Origin: Proteobacteria bacterium UBA6492
GTDB lineage: Bacteria > Pseudomonadota > Gammaproteobacteria > UBA6429 > Thiohalophilaceae
Direction: 5' to 3'
NCBI GenBank assembly: GCA_002436485.1
Contig: DJMK01000116.1
Location: 1-6,599, forward strand
Length of the DNA: 6,599 nt
A program made the position numbers and the translations under genes. Position 1 is the first letter of the stretch. Every line of letters starts with the position of its first letter. Positions 1-5,773 of the stretch are shown here, in pieces. The notes below the pieces were generated by a model that was not told the origin of the DNA, made no database searches, and saw only the letters and a list, made by a program, of their open reading frames with translations.

Positions 1-11
1 AAACGTTATGT
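1..11 (+). other. 3' end of a preceding attC site (partial)
   Basis: The window starts with AAAC followed by GTTATGT at 5-11, which fits the R' core of an integron recombination site (GTTRRRY) at six of seven bases. In the family, recombination occurs between the G and the first T, here 5/6, and this would be the left edge of the next cassette. The rest of the site lies outside the window, so the call depends on the two full attC sites downstream. An attI site is the alternative, since it ends in a similar core. Confidence 0.6.
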
Positions 12-30
12 GTTTTAGTCTTAGCTGAGA

Positions 31-64
31 GCGGGCATTTAAGCAAATCGTATTTCTTGCCCGC
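31..64 (+). repeat. Inverted repeat in the cassette 1 leader
   Basis: GCGGGCA at 31-37 and TGCCCGC at 58-64 are perfect 7-base inverted repeats separated by 20 bases. The spacer holds a small AAAT/ATTT pairing. The structure lies upstream of the lipoprotein gene and could form a hairpin in the leader RNA. There is no T run after it, so it does not look like a standard terminator. Its function is unknown and it may be incidental. Confidence 0.4.
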
Positions 65-108
65 ATAATTTTTGATTACGTGTAGATATGGATTGAATGT
101 TAGACCAT

Positions 109-552
109 ATGAAAAAGGCACTAACTAGAATATCTAACATTTTCTATCTATTATTGATAGTATCTTTGAGTTTACTTGGATGTGCTTCATATCCGATAAC
201 CGGCCATGATTTACGAGATGACCCACATGGTTTCAATGGCATGATTGAATATTCTGTAAATGATGACTACCTGACCGTATACAATCGAATTATGCTCGCT
301 TCTACGGCCTGTTATAGCGCTAAGCCATTCAGAGTTGACAGTGAGTTATTCAAAGACAATAAAACTGCTGAAATTACAATTGCTTCAGATTTTGTTTTTT
401 ATATTGCTGGCCTTTTTATATCCATAGTATCCACTAGCAATAGTAAAGCATACATACATGTTTATTATGCCCCTGGATTGGAAAATGAATGGAAAGCGTC
501 TGCCGAACTTACAAAACAATGGGCAAATGGGAATACTGATGTTTGTAGATGA
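109..552 (+). CDS. Predicted cassette-borne lipoprotein of unknown function
   Basis: This 147-residue protein has a clear lipoprotein signal peptide: MKK, a Lys/Arg n-region, a hydrophobic core at about residues 11-23, and the lipobox LLGC with the acylated cysteine at 25. The residue after it is Ala, so outer-membrane sorting is expected. The mature part is about 123 residues, with a short hydrophobic stretch at 95-107 and two more cysteines (68 and 146) that could form a disulfide in the periplasm. I chose ATG 109 because it gives a canonical MKK n-region. An in-frame ATG at 97 adds MLDH and has a weak GGA four bases upstream, so it is a real alternative. I do not recognise the family. As the only gene of an integron cassette it is probably an accessory envelope function. 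Existence is likely; the role is open. Confidence 0.8.
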   Translation: MKKALTRISNIFYLLLIVSLSLLGCASYPITGHDLRDDPHGFNGMIEYSVNDDYLTVYNRIMLASTACYSAKPFRVDSELFKDNKTAEITIASDFVFYIAGLFISIVSTSNSKAYIHVYYAPGLENEWKASAELTKQWANGNTDVCR

Positions 553-565
553 AAAATAATAAAAT

Positions 566-640
566 ACATAACAAGTCATTCGTGTGGGACCGTCTAAAGC
601 GCTGTGCGCTTTATCCGCCCCGACAATTCTAACGTTAGAG
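566..640 (+). other. attC recombination site of cassette 1
   Basis: R'' is ACATAAC at 566-572 (six of seven to RYYYAAC) and R' is GTTAGAG at 634-640 (six of seven to GTTRRRY). L'' at 578-583 (ATT, bulged C581, GT) pairs with L' ACAAT at 623-627. This leaves C581 unpaired nine bases after R'', the position of the extrahelical base that orients IntI on the folded bottom strand. The centre is a perfect 8-base hairpin, TAAAGCGC at 595-602 and GCGCTTTA at 606-613, with a three-base loop. At about 75 bases it is within the usual attC range. It starts 14 bases after the lipoprotein stop codon, which is typical. Confidence 0.88.
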
Positions 641-641
641 G
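636..641 (+). promoter_or_regulatory. Ribosome binding site deciding the cassette 2 start
   Basis: TAGAGG at 636-641 lies five bases before ATG 647 and is a good Shine-Dalgarno match. It overlaps the R' core of the upstream attC, so the ribosome site is formed at the cassette junction. An upstream in-frame ATG at 584 lies inside the attC stem-loop and lacks such a site. Confidence 0.6.
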
Positions 642-646
642 TTAAT

Positions 647-1063
647 ATGAGTTTTACCGTTGATTTAATAATTCCTACACTTCCTGAGAATGACAAGGCT
701 GCGTGGAAATATATTGAAGAAATGCGTGAACGATATTATGAAGATAAAGGTGAAAAATCACCTATCTTGATTAAACTGCATGATGAATTAATTGTTCGTT
801 ATCCTTGTTTATGTAGCTATAAAGAAGATGACGAAGAAATAGAAAATTGCCCATGGGCGGATGGGCCCATGCTAGGTAATTTTGCAAGTGAAATGGGAAT
901 GATTGCTGTCGTCTGGAGCAGAGCTGATGAACTGTTTCCTTTTATACTGGAAAAAGCATTGGCGCTTGGAATAACTGTGGCAGATGGGCAGTCGGAGAAA
1001 ATCTATAGACCCGGTGATGAATTGAAAATTAACGAGAAAAAGCCATGGTGGAAATTTTGGTAA
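647..1063 (+). CDS. Cassette-encoded acidic protein of unknown function
   Basis: The gene encodes 138 residues with no signal peptide or membrane segment, so it is probably cytoplasmic. The N-terminal part (1-50) is rich in Glu, Lys and Tyr and likely helical. A Cys-rich and acidic middle follows (Cys 54 and 56 in the RYPCLC stretch, acidic residues 60-66, Cys 68), then PWADGP at 69-74. Residues 83-112 alternate hydrophobic strand-like and helical segments. The protein ends in a striking Lys/Trp tail, KKPWWKFW. I chose ATG 647 because of the TAGAGG site; a start at 584 would add 21 residues translated from attC sequence. From memory it resembles hypothetical proteins seen in other cassette arrays, with a similar IIPTLPENDKAAW opening, but I know no function for them. 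An immunity-like or stress role is possible but not shown. Confidence 0.82.
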   Translation: MSFTVDLIIPTLPENDKAAWKYIEEMRERYYEDKGEKSPILIKLHDELIVRYPCLCSYKEDDEEIENCPWADGPMLGNFASEMGMIAVVWSRADELFPFILEKALALGITVADGQSEKIYRPGDELKINEKKPWWKFW

Positions 1064-1067
1064 AACC

Positions 1068-1148
1068 CTCTAACAAGCGGGTCAAAATCGCTCCCTTCGG
1101 TCGCTGGGACGCGCAAAAAGCGCGCGCCGTTTACCCTAGTCGTTAATG
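1068..1148 (+). other. attC recombination site of cassette 2 (last in the array)
   Basis: R'' is CTCTAAC at 1068-1074 and R' is GTTAATG at 1142-1148; the inner TAAC and GTTA pair. L'' GGGT-C-AAA at 1079-1086 pairs with L' TTTACCC at 1130-1136, leaving C1083 bulged nine bases after R'', the same spacing as in the first attC. The variable centre includes the stem CGCGC at 1110-1114 and GCGCG at 1120-1124 around five A's. Length is about 81 bases. The geometry makes chance very unlikely. Confidence 0.9.
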
Positions 1149-1208
1149 TCTGCTTTTATCCTGCTTGCTAACCCTTCAGAGTGACAGCTTCTGGCCGATT
1201 GCGGACAT
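1146..1208 (+). repeat. Imperfect inverted repeat at the array boundary
   Basis: ATGTCTGC at 1146-1153 and GCGGACAT at 1201-1208 form an 8-base inverted repeat with one G:T mismatch across 47 bases. The first arm overlaps the last bases of the attC R' core. The stretch between the last attC and the DUF58 stop codon (about 1149-1234) holds nothing else I can name: no gene, and no hairpin followed by a T run for either strand. The repeat may be a degenerate palindromic element, a weak bidirectional structure between converging genes, or chance. Confidence 0.3.
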
Positions 1209-1234
1209 CACAAGTACACATAGTAAAATGGTAA

Positions 1235-2533
1235 TTAAATTTGCCGCTTTTCTTTAACGCGGTCGTAGGCGCTAAGCACACCCTGATCAAGATGTGCCAC
1301 GTCTGCTAACACTACCGGAACACCCATTTTTTCCAGACGCACGCGTGTATGGCGCCAGTTCTGAATAATTTCATTGGCGGCAAGGGCATGAAAGGGATCA
1401 ATCCATTGCTGCGATGTCTGGTCACGCAGTTTTCTAACTTCGCTGTCATTAATCGCCGCCAGCACCGGCAGATGTTTCGGGCGTAACAGTGACATGGCAC
1501 GGACCAGCTGCGCCGCAGCGTCACCATCGTCGATATCTGTCAACATAACTACCAGGCTACGGTGTGCGACGAGCTGTCGCACGCGTAGGATGGCCGGTAG
1601 CGGGTTGGACTCACGTTTAACCGGTTGTATGTTTTCAAGTATGCTGCGTAGTCGCTGCAGGCCGGATGCGCCACGCAAGCGGTGAATGCTTGAAATCACG
1701 TTATCGGCAAATACTACCAGGCTAACCTGGTCGCCATTGATAAATGCTTTTTGCGCCAGGCGTGATGCAATATTGGTGTAATGTCCAAGACGTGTAATGT
1801 TACCGGCCAGCATGCTGCTGGTTCGACCGGCATCGATCACGATGACCAGTTCCAGGTGTTGTTCATCGCTGAATAAACGTACCATGGGTTTGCGGCTTCG
1901 TGCGGTGGCCTTCCAGTCGAGGTAATGCAACGGATCACCCGGCAGGTATTCGCGCAGGCCAAGTAATTCATGGCCACTGCCAAGGGTACGGCGGCTGATA
2001 TCGCCCTGGTGGCGTGTCGCTGTCTTGTGTTGTTCCTGGTTTTGCAGTCGATCGGGGATGACGAGCGTTTTTGTAGACACGGATAACTTACGTGACCACC
2101 ATGCAAACCCCAGGTCGCCCTTGATGCGTGCCTGTATCGTATCCCAACTCAACTCGCCCAGCTCGGTAGGGGTGATGCTGGTTTCGCTTCTGAGGGTTTC
2201 ATTCGGTTTGACATGCCACACCATTACTTCGGGTTCTTCCTGTATGGCACCTTTATAATTATCCAGCGCCTTGATGGTTATGGGAAACCTTGCCTGGCAG
2301 GTTATCGAATATCGGAGTTTGTGTGAGCGGCCAAGATAAATTCGATGTGCGATCTCGCGCTCGATATGAAACTGGCGTCGTGTGGTGATGCGCCACTCAA
2401 GCAATAGTATGAGCAGGTAAGCAGCACCGAGTATACGCCAAAGCGAAGTTAATCCATTTGGGTACCACTGGTCTACGATACCCATGATGAGTATCGTGAA
2501 GACAAGCAGGTAACTCAGGGGTGTAATATTCAT
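1235..2533 (-). CDS. DUF58 domain protein, partner of the MoxR ATPase
   Basis: The protein has 432 residues, with two N-terminal membrane segments (about 6-20 and 31-46) separated by a short loop. A beta-rich region follows, then the DUF58 signature REYLPGDPLHYLDWKATAR at 194-212. After it comes a VWA-like strand ending in DAGRTSS at 234-240. This replaces the classical DxSxS metal-site motif, as far as I recall a common variation in this family. DUF58 proteins are typically encoded beside MoxR ATPases and are thought to act as their membrane-attached VWA-like partners; this is family knowledge. It is the last gene of the operon. Its ATG overlaps the MoxR stop in an ATGA and it has only a weak GAAG upstream, so translation is probably coupled. 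The C-terminus appears complete despite the nearby cassette array. Confidence 0.93.
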   Translation of the reverse strand: MNITPLSYLLVFTILIMGIVDQWYPNGLTSLWRILGAAYLLILLLEWRITTRRQFHIEREIAHRIYLGRSHKLRYSITCQARFPITIKALDNYKGAIQEEPEVMVWHVKPNETLRSETSITPTELGELSWDTIQARIKGDLGFAWWSRKLSVSTKTLVIPDRLQNQEQHKTATRHQGDISRRTLGSGHELLGLREYLPGDPLHYLDWKATARSRKPMVRLFSDEQHLELVIVIDAGRTSSMLAGNITRLGHYTNIASRLAQKAFINGDQVSLVVFADNVISSIHRLRGASGLQRLRSILENIQPVKRESNPLPAILRVRQLVAHRSLVVMLTDIDDGDAAAQLVRAMSLLRPKHLPVLAAINDSEVRKLRDQTSQQWIDPFHALAANEIIQNWRHTRVRLEKMGVPVVLADVAHLDQGVLSAYDRVKEKRQI

Positions 2534-3486
2534 TCGCGCGGTACTTCAACCTGGTCCAGAATCGATTGAATGATTGTCGGGGTCTCGATACCTTCCAGCG
2601 TGGCATCGGGGGTAAGAATGAGTCGGTGTCCCATGACAGCATTGGCCAGCTGTTTTATGTCATCCGGCGTGACAAAATCAGAACCACGTAACGCGGCATT
2701 CACCCGTGCCGAGCGCATCAGGTTCAGTGTGCCGCGATTGGACATACCAAGCTGTATGTTTGGATTGATACGCGATGCATGGCTGATACTGACGGCATAG
2801 GTGTATACAGCATCGGAAACAGTGACCCGCGATACCTCTTCCCGCGCCTGTTGTAACAAGTCTTCCGGTATCGCCAACAGGTTTTTGCCTGTCTCATCAG
2901 TATGCCCACCACCTGGTTTATCATAGGTTTGCAGGATTTTTGCTTCGATAGCCGCATCCGGATAGGTAAGTTCGATACGCAATATAAAACGATCAAGCTG
3001 GGATTCCGGTAGCGGGTAGGTGCCTTCGAAATCAGACGGGTTTTGCGATGCAATGACCAGGAAATTCGCTGGCAAACGGTAGGTTTTGCGATCGATCGTG
3101 ACCGTGCCTTCTTCCATGGCCTGTAATAAAGCAGACTGGGTTTTTGGACCAGCCCGGTTGATTTCGTCGACCAGTAGAACATCGGCAAATACCGGGCCCG
3201 GCAACAATTCAAAGTCATCTTTTTCCTGGCGATAAATATGAATACCGGTGATATCTGAGGGCATCAGGTCAGCCGTGCATTGAATGCGTTTGAACTTGCC
3301 ATTTGTAATACCGGCAAATGTCTTGGCTAGTAGAGTTTTACCCAGGCCAGGGACACCTTCAACGAGTACATGGCCGTTTGCAACCAGCGCGATGACAAGG
3401 TGACTAATGGCTTCATCCATTCCAAATACGACATTGCCCATTTGTTGTCGAAGATGTGAGTGAAGTTGTTGTGCTGCAGTTGTCAT
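2530..3486 (-). CDS. MoxR-family AAA+ ATPase
   Basis: This 318-residue ATPase has all core motifs: Walker A GVPGLGKT at 44-51, Walker B VLLVDE at 103-108 followed by INRA, and sensor 1 Asn149 in ASQNP. The family motif EGTYPLPESQLDRF is at 154-167 and sensor 2 Arg251 is in GMSNRG. Length and the C-terminal helical lid (about 200-318) are normal for the family, and no key residue is missing, so it should be an active ring ATPase in the cytoplasm. MoxR proteins are regarded as chaperone-like remodellers that act with VWA or DUF58 partners; the substrate here is unknown. It starts in an ATGA overlap with the DUF4350 gene and also has its own strong AAGGG site. Several subfamilies exist, so I give no gene symbol. 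Confidence 0.97.
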   Translation of the reverse strand: MTTAAQQLHSHLRQQMGNVVFGMDEAISHLVIALVANGHVLVEGVPGLGKTLLAKTFAGITNGKFKRIQCTADLMPSDITGIHIYRQEKDDFELLPGPVFADVLLVDEINRAGPKTQSALLQAMEEGTVTIDRKTYRLPANFLVIASQNPSDFEGTYPLPESQLDRFILRIELTYPDAAIEAKILQTYDKPGGGHTDETGKNLLAIPEDLLQQAREEVSRVTVSDAVYTYAVSISHASRINPNIQLGMSNRGTLNLMRSARVNAALRGSDFVTPDDIKQLANAVMGHRLILTPDATLEGIETPTIIQSILDQVEVPRE

Positions 3487-4799
3487 TGAAGTTCCCTTCT
3501 TAACGTATTGAGGTAATTGTTGAACTTATTTAGATTGATTTTTTCGTGGCTGACCGCTTGCTGGTAAAGCTTTTCTGTCCTGGCTAGCAGTTTTTTCTCA
3601 ATCGCAGGATTGTTTTCCAGCTTGTCCCACACCGGTTCACCATTCATGGGTTGACCATAATAGCTACGCACTTCGTTGAAGAAATGATGCGCAAGACGCT
3701 GCGCGATGGCGCTTGAATGTAGCCGGCGTGCTAGCAGGTCGCCAATAGCCGTGACGTGTTCAGACAATTTCAGCCGCGATAGTTTTTCCTGTGCAGTTGA
3801 AAAACGGTTGGTGTACCCGAGCACGTAAGTCAGCCACAGCGCCAGCAAAAAGAACAACGTGGCGTGCAGGCGCGGATCCTTGTAAAACGCATCGGCGTCA
3901 TAGATATCTCTTAACCCCTGATGCATATCATCAAATATCACTCCCCCTGCAGGGGTAAGCATGTAATTGACAATATTGCGAAACAGTTTCGCATTATCTG
4001 ACTTTTCCAGGGCCCTGTTACTGAACAGATCCGCATGACTCGTTACCAGCACCTTTGCCTTGCCAGAAAAGGTCAACCAGATTGCTGGCGAAGATGTTTC
4101 CTTGTCGATAAAAAGAGGCAGGGTACTGCGTAGCTGGTTATCACCCCTGAGTTGCCAGTCATCACCTTCAGTTTCCTGGCGCCACACGGCAAGTTGTTTG
4201 ATGTTTCGTGTCAGGGGATGATCTGTAGCTCGAACCAGTTGTTTATCTGTTCTTTCCGGGTCAATCTGGCGCAGGATGTCACTTGGCTCGACGGTAGTAT
4301 CTGGTTCTTGCGTCGCTGCTTCATCACTTGTGTCCTCTGTTACCTCGTCCTCTATTTTTTCAAAGAGCTCAAGACCAAGCAGGTTCAGGTATTCTTCAAT
4401 TGTGCTGCTGGTCGAGCGCTTGGCCCAGTCGGGCCAGTCACTCATGGCAACCAGGAATACGGCATTGTTACCCGATTTTAGCCATGTGCTAAGCTGGTTA
4501 AGCTCATTCTTACTTGCATCAATGCGTAGAGGCAGTGAGACGATCAGCAGGTTACCCTGTTCTGGTAAGATGGCCTGGCTAATCAAATCATCATATCGAT
4601 CCCGTAACGATAATGTGTTGATATTAGAAACCTGTAACCATTGCCTGGCGGCATACAAGCCGTATTTATTCTTGTCTTCGGTCGTTGGTAACGAGATCTT
4701 GCTGTCCGTGTCAAAAATACGCGTATTGGGAAACAACAACACGAACACCACGTAAAAGGCGAGGGCAGCACCGAGCAAGGGGATCAGCCTTTCTTTCAT
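3483..4799 (-). CDS. DUF4350 domain membrane protein
   Basis: The 438-residue protein has an N-terminal membrane anchor (about 6-23) and a second membrane segment at 311-329. A large periplasmic domain of about 285 residues should lie between them, and a basic helical tail (330-438) in the cytoplasm. The periplasmic part has the DUF4350 layout: KYGLYAARQWL at 45-55, a strand NLLIVSLPLRI at 83-93, VLVTSHADLFSNRAL at 250-264, and FDDMHQGL at 289-296 just before the second segment. An acidic, low-complexity linker occupies about 147-172. DUF4350 genes usually sit beside moxR, DUF58 and DUF4129 genes, and the domain resembles a ligand-binding fold without known activity. It begins in an ATGA overlap with the DUF4129 gene and has a good TAGGAG site. 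The biochemical role is unknown. Confidence 0.92.
   Translation of the reverse strand: MKERLIPLLGAALAFYVVFVLLFPNTRIFDTDSKISLPTTEDKNKYGLYAARQWLQVSNINTLSLRDRYDDLISQAILPEQGNLLIVSLPLRIDASKNELNQLSTWLKSGNNAVFLVAMSDWPDWAKRSTSSTIEEYLNLLGLELFEKIEDEVTEDTSDEAATQEPDTTVEPSDILRQIDPERTDKQLVRATDHPLTRNIKQLAVWRQETEGDDWQLRGDNQLRSTLPLFIDKETSSPAIWLTFSGKAKVLVTSHADLFSNRALEKSDNAKLFRNIVNYMLTPAGGVIFDDMHQGLRDIYDADAFYKDPRLHATLFFLLALWLTYVLGYTNRFSTAQEKLSRLKLSEHVTAIGDLLARRLHSSAIAQRLAHHFFNEVRSYYGQPMNGEPVWDKLENNPAIEKKLLARTEKLYQQAVSHEKINLNKFNNYLNTLRRELQ
3494..3500 (-). promoter_or_regulatory. Ribosome binding site of the MoxR gene
   Basis: On the minus strand AGAAGGG lies seven bases before the ATG at 3486, inside the end of the DUF4350 gene. 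It supports this start and suggests the ATPase is translated well on its own as well as by coupling. The DUF58 gene downstream has a clearly poorer site. Confidence 0.65.
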
Positions 4800-5752
4800 T
4801 GCTGGCTCCTACCGCTTTGTTCGAGTTTGTTGACACGATCATAAAGCGAGGAAACATCGGCAGCCTCAAATGCACGCTTGCCATAGACTGCCAGGTCTGC
4901 TGTATTTACAAGGTCTGCGAATGCCCTGGCATTGTCTTTTTGTTTCTGCGCAACGATACGCAGCAGCTCCTGGTTAGTAAGGTTTTCGCGATCTGGTAAT
5001 ACGTTCTTCTTTATAAGCAAGGCAATGGCATACCGAAGCAGGGCAGGTATTTGCTGGTTTAGTGGCAGGGAAGCGATTTCTTTCAGGGTCAAAGGCCCAT
5101 GCTCCTGGCTGTGCTTAGACTGTTTAGCAGCCGTTTTTTGTAATTTACGACGCCTGAAAAAACCGGTGATACGGGCGGCGCGTAATTCCATGATGATGAT
5201 ATAAAGAATTATCGCAACGATGATGGCGGCAGTCAGGTTTTGAATTATTTCCCGGTCATCCGGATCCATCTCAAGATTGATACCGTCATCTTTACTGAAA
5301 TACTCTTCCAGTGTTTCGAAGAACCATTTCCAGAAACGGTGCCACATCGAGGGTTCTTCTTCTTTTTTTTCTTTGCCGGCTTCGTCCCGGTTGATTTGCG
5401 CAAGAATATTATCGAGATGTGTTGTTTTTAGTTTTTTTGCATGGCTGGCGCCACGGTGACGATAACTATTCAGGCTGGCTTTAATATCTGTTAACTGACC
5501 AAAGCTGGTAACAGGCTCGAGTATTGGTGCGGTATGTTTTAGATCGGGATGAGCAAGCTGTGCAGCGAGTAATGGGCAAACTTTTTTCAGATTAACGGGA
5601 TCATCGCGATAGACCGTATCCTTACCTTTGGCGATGTTGTTAATACAGACCGATATTGTTTGAATGAGTTGTGAGGATGTGGTGGACGCAAAAGCTGTAT
5701 AGCTGTACAGACAAAAGACAACAATACAAAGGCGATACCACCACATCCTCAT
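4796..5752 (-). CDS. DUF4129 domain protein with signal peptide
   Basis: The protein has 318 residues. A signal peptide (1-22, cleavage after AFA) leads into a periplasmic region with two cysteines (36 and 59). A charged, Lys/Glu-rich linker (124-134) and an amphipathic Trp/Phe-rich helix (136-152) follow. One membrane segment is at about 172-190, a basic stop-transfer region at 191-210, and a cytoplasmic C-terminal DUF4129 domain (about 222-318), including LLRYAIALLIKKNVLP and LVNTADLAVYGK. DUF4129 domains are typical partners of MoxR/DUF58/DUF4350 clusters and of unknown biochemical function. The gene starts 21 bases after the upstream membrane protein gene. No strong ribosome site is visible and ATG 5746 (Met3) is an alternative start. 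A run of eight A's on the coding strand covers codons 128-130. Confidence 0.92.
   Translation of the reverse strand: MRMWWYRLCIVVFCLYSYTAFASTTSSQLIQTISVCINNIAKGKDTVYRDDPVNLKKVCPLLAAQLAHPDLKHTAPILEPVTSFGQLTDIKASLNSYRHRGASHAKKLKTTHLDNILAQINRDEAGKEKKEEEPSMWHRFWKWFFETLEEYFSKDDGINLEMDPDDREIIQNLTAAIIVAIILYIIIMELRAARITGFFRRRKLQKTAAKQSKHSQEHGPLTLKEIASLPLNQQIPALLRYAIALLIKKNVLPDRENLTNQELLRIVAQKQKDNARAFADLVNTADLAVYGKRAFEAADVSSLYDRVNKLEQSGRSQQ
4806..4811 (-). promoter_or_regulatory. Ribosome binding site of the DUF4350 gene
   Basis: TAGGAG on the minus strand lies six bases before the ATG at 4799, within the last codons of the DUF4129 gene. It fixes the DUF4350 start, which is also the A of the ATGA overlap. 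Confidence 0.65.
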
Positions 5753-5773
5753 CGCGAACTAGTAAAGCAGTAA

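Larger units (their letters stand above)
6..634 (+). mobile_element. Integron gene cassette 1 (lipoprotein cassette)
   Basis: This 629-base unit runs from the recombination point in the GTTATGT core (5/6) to the one in the GTTAGAG core (634/635). It has the usual cassette layout: a single gene in the forward direction followed by an attC at the 3' end. The leader before the gene is about 100 bases, rather long for a cassette. It contains an inverted repeat (GCGGGCA at 31-37, TGCCCGC at 58-64) but no convincing promoter. The base composition is clearly more AT-rich than the operon on the right. Expression may come from an upstream integron promoter outside the window. Confidence 0.82.
635..1142 (+). 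mobile_element. Integron gene cassette 2 (acidic protein cassette)
   Basis: This 508-base unit runs from the cut point in the R' core of the first attC (634/635) to the one in GTTAATG (1142/1143). It is very compact: the gene starts 12 bases after the left edge and its stop codon is four bases before the R'' core of its own attC. With so short a leader there is no room for a promoter of its own inside the cassette. Transcription must therefore enter from upstream through cassette 1 or from an integron promoter. It is the last cassette visible, and what follows looks like chromosomal flank. Confidence 0.84.

Noticed and set aside
8..28. Six-codon frame MCFSLS right after the first R' core
   Set aside because: It recalls the short open frames near some attI sites, but there is no visible ribosome site and so short a frame is expected by chance.
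39..69. Possible promoter for cassette 1, with CATAAT at 64-69 as -10
   Set aside because: The -10 matches five of six bases, but the best -35 (TTAAGC, 39-44) matches only three of six and the spacer would be 19 bases. Not enough to call.
584..646. In-frame upstream start giving a 159-residue version of the cassette 2 protein
   Set aside because: The extra 21 codons are translated attC sequence with no ribosome site, while ATG 647 has TAGAGG five bases upstream.
385..696. 103-codon open frame on the minus strand
   Set aside because: It crosses the attC and lies antisense to both cassette genes, with no ribosome site or recognisable domain; it is best read as a chance frame in AT-rich DNA.
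1160..1208. A further, degenerate attC right of the last one
   Set aside because: GCTAAC at 1169-1174 looks like an R'' core, but no GTTRRRY core or paired L elements follow before the DUF58 gene.
1235..1300. Truncation of the DUF58 gene by the cassette array
   Set aside because: The protein has a normal-looking C-terminal end and its own stop codon about 90 bases from the last attC core.
2724..3218. 164-codon alternative frame within the MoxR gene
   Set aside because: It is a shifted frame of the ATPase gene on the same strand; the MoxR motifs are all in the main frame.
4152..4755. Overlapping plus-strand frames of 109 and 159 codons opposite the DUF4350 gene
   Set aside because: They are antisense to a gene with clear family features, show low-complexity Ser-rich composition and have no supporting ribosome site or domain.
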